Positions 7,246-13,396 of a stretch of 13,396 bases of DNA are shown in pieces. Where the stretch lies: NCBI RefSeq assembly GCF_001949145.1, contig NW_019091397.1, positions 16,635 to 30,030 of the forward strand. The letters run 5' to 3'. The notes under the pieces were generated by a model that worked only from the letters and a program-made list of their open reading frames with translations, ran no database searches and was not told the origin of the DNA. Within the stretch, counting starts at the first letter, position 1, and each line of letters starts with the position of its first letter. The stretch is from Acanthaster planci. Its lineage: Eukaryota; Echinodermata; Asteroidea; Valvatida; Acanthasteridae. Both the position numbers and the translations under genes were made by a program.

Positions 7246-8150
7246 CTACAATGTAGTTAATTTTGTTTTTTCTTCGAGGAGACAGTCGACAAAACGTTTA
7301 GCTGCATCGTGTCCGCAATATAATATTTTTCTTTTGATTTTTCCATCACATTGCACCACCGCGCAATAAAAACTGCTTTTGAGGGTGATCAGAGCAGTTT
7401 GGTTTTTTTTCTTAAGTCAATTCAAAGTCAGCATAAATTAGAAAGGGAACCTTTTGCTTATTATAATTTACGGTATTATGAGCCCACAGTCGTTCGTGAT
7501 ACACATTTCATTCGAGTTGATGTTTAACTTTGTTAGAAAACTTTTTCAGGGCTAATCTTACAGACCATGTTATACATTCGTTATCTTTGTTTTTTATGTT
7601 TATGAGAGCTTTTTTATTCTGAAGATACTCGTCTAACTCTGTAACTAGCACCAGCAAACGGTCTGTATGCTGTGAGATTGGTATAGAAACCGAGTATCTG
7701 ATGTACAACAAACCAGATCCTCTGCAAGTAAATGCTTCTATCTTTTGCAATATCTGTTCTTCTTGTTCTTTTAAAATCTGTGCGATGACTTCCTTTCGTA
7801 AAACTCGGCGACACATTGAGCGTTATATTTTGTTGTGATGTACGTGTCGGGTTCTTCCGTTTCTTTGGGTGTAAACTGACGATAAAAATTGGACTTTCAT
7901 CGCCGTTGAGAACTTGACACGGTCTGGGTTGATTGTGTTGTACACCCTGTAAAATAAATCAGGGTCTTGGTTAAACTCTCTCGGTATAACTTCGTAGTTG
8001 GCTTCATTATTTTTAAACCCAGTGATTTTACGTATATCGACTTTGTTAAATTGATCAGTATTGATATATGACCTGATCGCGTTAATATAGTCTTTTTTGA
8101 GGTTTTTACTATTCTTTCCCGTAGGCACAACTCGCGCAAGCAGTGAAATT
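7246..8150 (-). pseudogene. Protein-primed family B DNA polymerase, copy C (divergent, internally deleted)
   Basis: A single minus-strand frame covers most of the relic, interrupted by stops at 8150-8152, 7823-7825, 7508-7510 and 7412-7414. The last part (7390-7249, ending TAG 7246-7248) is in another frame. Matches to copies A and B, in order: an NxxxxYEVIPREF block; a ST-AMKVQF strand; GSG followed by KKALINIKNKDNECITWSV; then PFLIYADFELT, the ExoI motif with both acidic residues intact; then YCAVVQCDGK and an RFVDCLLEE segment. Between the KKALI block and ExoI only about 20 codons remain where copy A has well over 100, so the Zn-finger region is deleted. Nothing recognisable follows ExoI and its flank. 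The sequence is clearly less like A and B than they are like each other, so it belongs to another element lineage. Confidence 0.75.
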
Positions 8151-8190
8151 TAGTTAACGTTTTCAAAAACATTATGCTTGTTAGTACCAA

Positions 8191-8609
8191 AATCGATCCC
8201 GTTAAAGCATTGTAGCGCCCTCTGTTGTTCACGGGCATTTAGGCTGTAATGATGGGATGTCAACGCAGGGCATTGCTCGTTTTTTTCATGAGTCGAGTGG
8301 AGTGGACGGTGGAGGAAAAAGGTTTTTTCAACCTCTGCATCTTTCTCCTAGGTTAATCTCTTGAATGGAATTAAAGGAAAGAATCAGGAAGCCTCTGTAA
8401 GACTAAGAGCTTTGTCACCCTTTGTACAAGGACCTTTTATAACTAGTGTTTATCACATGTATGGAGTTTTGACAAGTTACGTAGGATTCCAAATTTGGAA
8501 GAGACAGTTGAAAAGTACACCAGCGTGAACTCTTGCCTTTATTCGAGTGCACATTGTAGACTGACATAGCTTCAAAGAACTACTGCGAGCGTTGGAAACT
8601 TCTTGATAT
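8191..8609. other. Junction between polymerase copy C and the BEL element; no gene seen
   Basis: I see no convincing coding region. The minus strand is open upstream of copy C to about 8280, but it shares nothing I can align with the other copies. On the plus strand, fragments upstream of 8610 could be decayed BEL gag or protease sequence; I found no protease active-site motif and no LTR. The break between the two elements probably lies between 8240 and 8500. Confidence 0.4.
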
Positions 8610-9615
8610 ACTTGTAGGCCCAGTCCATTCACTCAATTACCAGATGTACGTGATGAAATAGTGAGAAATTGGGCAACAATAGAGCTAGTACGTTGGATTT
8701 TTACCGAAAGGGTGAAAAATTCTATCAGAATGGTCGGTGACCATAATGAGATAGCTCTTCCAATACAGGAAAATGAAGTAATAATTCCAAACAATAGACT
8801 GGAAGCAGAGCAAAGAGCAGCTCACCTAGAGAGGAAGTTCCAAAGACAGCCAAGCTTTCACAGAGAATATACAAGCTACATGAAAACCATGGTAGACAAG
8901 GGATACATGGAAAAGTTCCGGACGGAGAGGCAAAGAGGGATGATGGTGGACTATGGTATCTTTTTCATCATGGTGCCATGCATCCACAAAAGGGAAAGCT
9001 GAGGCTGGTGTATGACTGCACAGCCACCTACAGAGGTGCCTTTCTGAATAAACAGCTCATACAGGGGCCTGATCTAACAAACAGCCTCCTTGGAGTGCTG
9101 ACAAGGTTCAGAAAAGATAACGTTGCTCTCATGTCTGACATCGAAGGAATGTTCTCTCCGGTGTTGGTACCGAAGGACGACAGAGATCTATTGAGGCTAC
9201 TTTGGTGGGACAGTGGCAACATAAAGAGACCACTAGCAGAGTACCGCATGAAAGTACATATGTTTGGTGCGATCTCCTCTACTTCGTGTGCTAATTATGC
9301 ATAGAAGAAAACAGCAGATGACCATGCAGAGAGTAAAGAAGTTGTTCGCATTATTCGCCACAATTTCTATGTCGATGATTGCTTGTGCTCTGTCTCAACA
9401 GAGTCAAAGGCAGTTGAGCTTGTTAAGGGCTTGACTGAAACATGCAGCAAAGGCGGTTTCCACCTCACCAAGTGGGTGAGCAACAAGAAACAAGTCATGG
9501 ATTGCATACCAGAAGAAGGATTAGGCAAAAACCTGAAGAGCTCGACCATCGATGTAGAAAAGATGCCAGTTGAGAGAGCGTTTGGTAGATTGTGGTCTGT
9601 AGAGGACGATAGGTT
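8610..9615 (+). pseudogene. pol: BEL/Pao reverse transcriptase
   Basis: RNA-templated DNA synthesis domain. The first frame (about 8610-8950) gives the BEL lead-in, with PNNRLEAEQRAAHLERKF and a KGYMEK segment. After a frameshift near 8950 the frame of 8954 gives WYLFHHGAMHP, GKLRLVYD, then GPDL and LTRFRKDNVALMSDIEGMF, whose Asp (9137-9139) is the first catalytic residue. MKVHMFGAISS and SCANYA follow, then a TAG at 9302-9304 where the family normally has Leu. The same frame continues to FYVDDCLCS; the catalytic YVDD is at 9368-9379. KGGFHLTKW and a FGRLWSVEDD segment close the domain. The three catalytic Asp are therefore present, but the frame is broken. Family assignment is secure. Confidence 0.9.
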
Positions 9616-10320
9616 GAATACAAGATAGAAATGAAGAAAAGACCACCAACGAGAAGAGGTATTTTATCTACAATCAATTCTGTCTTCGACGAATGTGTGT
9701 CCCCAGTTGTGCTTCCAGCCAAGCAGTTACTGCAAGCCCCATGCCGTATGCAGTTGGGATGGGATGAAGAAATTCCACTAGAACTGAAAAGAAAATGGCA
9801 GAATTGGCAGTTGGAGCTCCCAAGACTGGTGGAGTTCAAAATGGCATGGTGTCTCAAGCCTGCTGGTTTTGAAGAGCCAAAGTCAGTCGCCTTACAACAT
9901 TTTGCCGACGCTAGTAAGCTGGGCTATGGCACCATTTCTTACCTGAGATTGGTGAATGATAAAAGAGAAGTAAAGTGCTCATTCATGATGAGGAAGTAAC
10001 GAGTAGCCCCACTCAAGCCAGTGACAATATCAAGAATGGAACTGACAGCAGCGACAGTAGCTGTTAGAGTTGACCATATACTCAACAAAGAGCTCAAAAT
10101 TAAAGTTGACGATACTTACTTCTGGACCGATAGATTGTCTGTGCTACGGTACATCAAAAGTACTCCATCGAGGTTCAAGACATTCGTCACCAACAGGCTA
10201 GCAGTAATCTTTGATGGTTCGAACCGAAAGCAGTGGTGTCATATTGAGTCAGCGCTAAATCCTGCTGATGTCTGTTCGAGAGTCAAGAAAGTTGAGAAGT
10301 TCCTACAGATGGAAGAATAG
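9614..10320 (+). pseudogene. pol: BEL/Pao connection region and RNase H
   Basis: After a frameshift near 9615 the frame of 9631 gives TRRGILSTINSVFDE, AKQLLQ and GWDEEIP, the BEL connection region after RT (often labelled peptidase A17 in databases). It continues into RNase H: HFADASKLGYG (first Asp), a TAA at 9997-9999, then TISRMELTAA (Glu), YFWTDRLSVLRYI (Asp kept; the usual Ser after TD is Arg) and NPADVCSR (last Asp kept). The role would be removal of RNA from the RNA/DNA hybrid. The frame stops at 10318-10320, just where the next segment (RPEFLLNPEDEWPE) continues in another frame. Confidence 0.88.
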
Positions 10321-11835
10321 GCCAGAATTCCTGCTGAATCCAGAAGATGAATGGCCAGAAACATCAGAGCTTGGCACGGCCGAGGTGTCAGAAGACCCTG
10401 AAGTAAAAAGGGCTATTCTTGCCCGTAACGTCAAGCCAAATGAAACAAGGGACCTGGCACTTGACGAGGTCATCGAGCACTTCTCTGATTGGATGCGACT
10501 AAAGAAAGCAGTTTGCTAGCTGTTGAGATTTGGAAGATGGCTAAAAACCAAGCACCAAAGCAGGAAATCTGAACAAAATCTACCTGGAGCTCTGAGTTTG
10601 AAAGAATTACAAGAGGCAGGAAAGAAAATCCTGCAGTACGTGCAGAGTCTAGCATATGCTAATGAAACCGAGCTCTTGCCCAGGATAAAGGAGAGGGAGA
10701 AATCAATAAGAATGGAAGTTCACCAAGTTCTCGATGGAGAGCTGTTAAGAGTTGGAGGAAGGCCGAGCTGTGCCACAATACCAGGTGACGCTAGGCACCC
10801 TGTCATTCTTCCCCAAGCCAACCATGTGTCAACCCTGATCCTAAGACACATTCATGAGACATCTGGGCATAACAGAAGGAATTGTATACTTGCATGCCTT
10901 CAGAAAAAGTATGATGCCTGGTGCCAACTCGGCAATCAGAAGAGTAGTTGGCAAGTGTGCGATGTGCAGACGTCACAGATCGAAGGTCATGGAGCAAAAG
11001 ATGGCAAACTTGCCAGCACATACAGTCAAACTTGGTGAACCCCCCCCCTTCACCGGGGTAGGAATGGATTACTTTGGTCCACTGGAAGTAAAGAGGGGCC
11101 GGAGTGTGCTGAAGCGGTACGGCGTAGTCTTTACATGCTTGACATCCCGTGCCGCGCACATTGAAAAGGCTGATTCCTTAGACACTGAGTCATGCATTGA
11201 TGCCATTCGGCGATTCATTGCTCGTCGGGGTAATGTAACAGAGTTGAAACCGACAATGGAACCAATCTAGAGGGTGCTGAGAGGGAGCTCAGGAAAGATA
11301 TCGACAATTGGAACCAAACACAGCTGAACAATGCCTTGTTACAGAACATTCAATGGACCTTCAATCCACCAGGAGGGTCTCACCATGGAGGTGTATGGAA
11401 AAGGCAGGTAAGAACTGTGAGAAAACTGCTTTTCTCTCTGTTGAAGCAGCAGACGTTGACAGATGAGAGCTTGCAGACTCTACTTTGTGAAGTTGAGCCC
11501 ATTATCAACAACAGACTCCTGACAAAGGTGTCAGATGATGCAAATGACCTTGAAGCATTGACCCCAAACCATTCACTTTTACTGAAGTCCACACTCTAGC
11601 TACCCCCAGTAGTCACCCAAGACACGGATTATATGCACGGCGGAAATCGGCAAGTCCACTATCTGTCAGATGTGTTTAGGCGCAGATGGATGAAGGAGTA
11701 CTTACCGCAGTTGCAGGAGAGAAAGAAGTGGGCCGGACAAGGAGGCTTCGTTCGGAGCGTGGAGGTGAAGACCAAAACAAATGTCTACATCAGGCCGACC
11801 CGTGAATGCAGTTTATGGTCCAGACAGATCGCAAA
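10312..11835 (+). pseudogene. pol: BEL/Pao integrase with catalytic Glu position changed to Lys
   Basis: After a linker (10312 on; TAG at 10517-10519) comes the HHCC zinc domain: IHETSGH then, past a frameshift near 10911, KCAMCRRHR. The core keeps the first Asp in GVGMDYFGP (about 11062-11088) and the second in TDNG (11249-11260, past a frameshift near 11246; most relatives have Ser before DNG). In the HHGGVWKR segment the family's catalytic Glu is Lys (codon AAA at 11399-11401). IINNRLL and ALTPNH follow, then TAG 11597-11599 and the C-terminal VFRRRWMKEYLPQLQERKKW. The expected GD-V-type strand after that is absent and the text jumps to VRSVEVKTK and RPTRE, implying an internal deletion of a few dozen codons. 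This copy could not catalyse integration. Confidence 0.88.
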
Positions 11836-12452
11836 CAGTGCAACTTTTGTGTTTCAATATTCCACAGATTACTTGAAGAATTTTGCAGCCAGTAGCAGAA
11901 ACGTCTGTTCTTGTAATACAGCCAGTTTGAGGTGCGAGCTAAGTGCTGCTTGGTTTTCAGTAATGATTTATATTGTGCAAGTTGCATTTTATGAAACGAA
12001 ATTTTATTGGTTTATTGTGATCAGTTCCAGTGAGTGAGTCAAACGTCTCCTTGTCTATGTACCTTTGTGTAGAGGGAAATGTGGATTCAGAATGTAGATT
12101 TTTAAGTTAACACCAAAAAAATAGTTTATATTTCCATCACTCAGATGATGCTAAGATGTTGACTGTATCAGCGTTAAGAATCAATGTAAAGTGGTGTTGA
12201 ACTTTGTCATTGGAGTTCAGGTCTTAAGAACTGGAAAGCGAATCTCTGATTCAGTAACAATTAACTGCAGAATACATGTAGTTGTGTATGGAATTCATGA
12301 TGAACCATTTAAGTAAATGTTAATTGTGTTCAGCTTACATGTCTTGTTTGCCAGTATGTAAATTTATTTGTGTTAATTCAATTCACATGAGTAGTAGGAA
12401 ATGGCCGATTCTGGACCACACGCCCTTTTCACCCCCTTTCACCCATCACACT
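11836..12452. other. AT-rich DNA after BEL pol; no gene seen
   Basis: Past the end of pol similarity the frame stays open by chance to about 12035 with no recognisable motif. The rest is AT-rich, without a coding signal. A 3' LTR would be expected here, but no copy of it is visible near 8240-8610, so I cannot delimit one. The transition to C-rich DNA at about 12415 probably marks the start of the next Polinton-like relic. Confidence 0.5.
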
Positions 12453-12581
12453 CACCGGGGATTCCCACTCACCTTTTGACCCCGGCGCACTTTTCCTGTA
12501 AACAACTCGTGACTAGCACCGGGGATTTCCACTTCACTGACCTTGACCTTTTGACCCCGGCTGTAAACAACTCGTGACCGG
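12453..12581. repeat. Two-unit tandem repeat (about 64/65 bp), C-rich
   Basis: Unit 1 (12453-12516) and unit 2 (12517-12581) both start CACCGGGGAT, carry CTTTTGACCCCGG and end TGTAAACAACTCGTGAC plus three or four bases. A third partial start (CACCGG) follows at 12582, and AACTCGTGACC recurs at 12659-12669. The tract is C-rich in the direction of polymerase copy B, whose start is about 190 bases on. This is the same layout as at copy A, and I infer that both are eroded termini of Polinton-like elements. Confidence 0.7.
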
Positions 12582-12734
12582 CACCGGCCTGCACCAGCAA
12601 TCACTCACAAACAAAAAAGGGACTTCCCGTCGCTACATGTCGAGACTTGCCCGACCTGAACTCGTGACCTCTACTTAAAACATGGCTCTGTTCAAAGCAA
12701 AACACGCTATATTTACAACCGCCTTAAATAAATG

Positions 12735-12756
12735 ACCTATATATAAAAATAACAAT
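12735..12756 (+). promoter_or_regulatory. TATA-like block before polymerase copy B
   Basis: ACCTATATATAAAA...ACAAT lies 12 bases before the ATG at 12768. It matches the block at copy A (6680-6701, minus) at 17 of 22 positions by my count. At the place where copy A has its ATG, copy B has ATA and uses a later ATG in its own frame. A core promoter element is plausible, but the distance to the ATG is short. Confidence 0.4.
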
Positions 12757-12767
12757 ATATAAAAAAC

Positions 12768-13396
12768 ATGTCAAGTCAAGTTGATAGAAAAAATGATGAA
12801 AATTTTAGAAACCTATATATAAATGGAGACATGAGCAACCTTCTACACAGACCAATACTAAAATAGGTGTTTTTAGAAGATTTTGTCAAACGGTATAACA
12901 TTCTGCTACCGGCACCTAAAAATAAACATCATACACGAATTGAACTAATAAACGCTATCAAAGAGGATCAAAAACAATTTAGGTACCTCCCGCGTCAGTC
13001 ATATCGGCAGCTGTTGAAAACGGTACAAAAATATAATATTCCTTTTGCAAAGAAAGACAGATACGTCAAACAGGACTTTATAGCTTACACTCAGCCCGAG
13101 AAAATTGCGGAAGTCAACATTAGAAACGTAAGGCGCTTTCAGGGTAATTTTCGCAATTGGGAATTGATACCCCATTTCTTTGAATACGACCTAATACACT
13201 TTTTTGATTTTTACAAAACTTTCATCGAGAAAAAAGCTTTGGAAGAACTAAAAGAAATTGGTTCGTACAAATTGCAAACGGCTCTGAAAGTTCAGTTTAG
13301 ATTGGAAAAACCTGAAAAAACTGAATTTGGCGTATTCCCCTTTCTGAGCGACAACGATGCCGTTGCAAATAAAGCCGATGTTAAAAACGCACTCAC
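12768..13396 (+). pseudogene. Protein-primed family B DNA polymerase, copy B (5' part; runs off window)
   Basis: The ATG at 12768 opens the frame. A TAG at 12864-12866 (codon 33) interrupts it, after which the same frame is open to the window end, with no further stop seen over about 176 codons. It carries the N-terminal extension of Polinton/adintovirus-type PolB: LLPAPKNK, RQSYRQLLKTVQ, NIPFAKKDRY, an IRNVRRFQGN block, WELIPHFFEYDLIHFF and GSYKLQTALKVQFRLE. In the 42-residue stretch from YDLIHFF on, 29 residues equal copy A by my count. The exonuclease and polymerase domains should lie beyond the window. With only one nonsense codon seen, this is the youngest of the three copies. An alternative start after 12866 cannot be excluded, so function is not ruled out from this fragment. 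Confidence 0.8.

Larger units (their letters stand above)
8610..11835 (+). mobile_element. BEL/Pao LTR retrotransposon, 5'-truncated and decayed
   Basis: Reverse transcriptase, connection/RNase H, and integrase segments follow one another in the BEL/Pao pol order on the plus strand. The reading frame changes at about 8950, 9615, 10315, 10911 and 11246, and in-frame stops lie at 9302-9304, 9997-9999, 10517-10519 and 11597-11599. I found no gag, no protease and no pair of LTRs. Either the ends are lost or the LTRs have drifted beyond recognition by eye. The element lies between polymerase copies C and B. It is certainly non-autonomous. Confidence 0.9.

Noticed and set aside
8240-12415. LTRs of the BEL element
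   Set aside because: I compared the DNA before 8610 with that after 11835 by eye and found no long direct repeat.

Overview
The window looks like an intergenic stretch of an animal genome, probably a marine invertebrate such as a mollusc, annelid, cnidarian or lancelet. The phylum is inferred only from which repeat families occur together. I see no intact cellular gene, tRNA, rRNA or CRISPR array. Almost everything recognisable is decayed mobile DNA: two or three relics of Polinton/Maverick (adintovirus-like) elements and one BEL/Pao retrotransposon.

Layout. Bases 1-7068 read as one wrecked Polinton-like element. It starts with C-rich DNA, followed by a tiny plus-strand ORF. Next comes an uncharacterised gene ('gene X'), found as two separated parts at about 378-1000 and 3849-4313 and ending in a membrane segment. 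About 2.8 kb of unassigned DNA lies between the two parts. A long hairpin at 4333-4383 sits between gene X and a convergent, truncated protein-primed family B DNA polymerase (copy A, 6681 down to about 4440, minus strand). Behind the polymerase start are a TATA-like block and a tandem tract (6823-7068) that is C-rich on the polymerase strand. A second, more divergent polymerase relic (copy C) lies at 7246-8150, minus strand. A third (copy B, plus strand) starts at 12768 and runs off the window. Copies A and B share a TATA-like block, and both have C-rich repeats upstream.

Between copies C and B lies a 5'-truncated BEL/Pao element (about 8610-11835). Its RT, RNase H and integrase segments follow in the normal order but are split by frameshifts and stops. 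The integrase catalytic Glu position reads Lys. Gag, protease and LTRs were not found.

How the genes work together: in a living Polinton-like element the polymerase would copy the linear DNA by protein priming, and gene X would supply an unknown, perhaps virion or membrane, function. Here every reading frame is interrupted, so the interest is fossil: an uncharacterised gene family, a repeated promoter/terminus layout, a hairpin between convergent genes, and nested decay.
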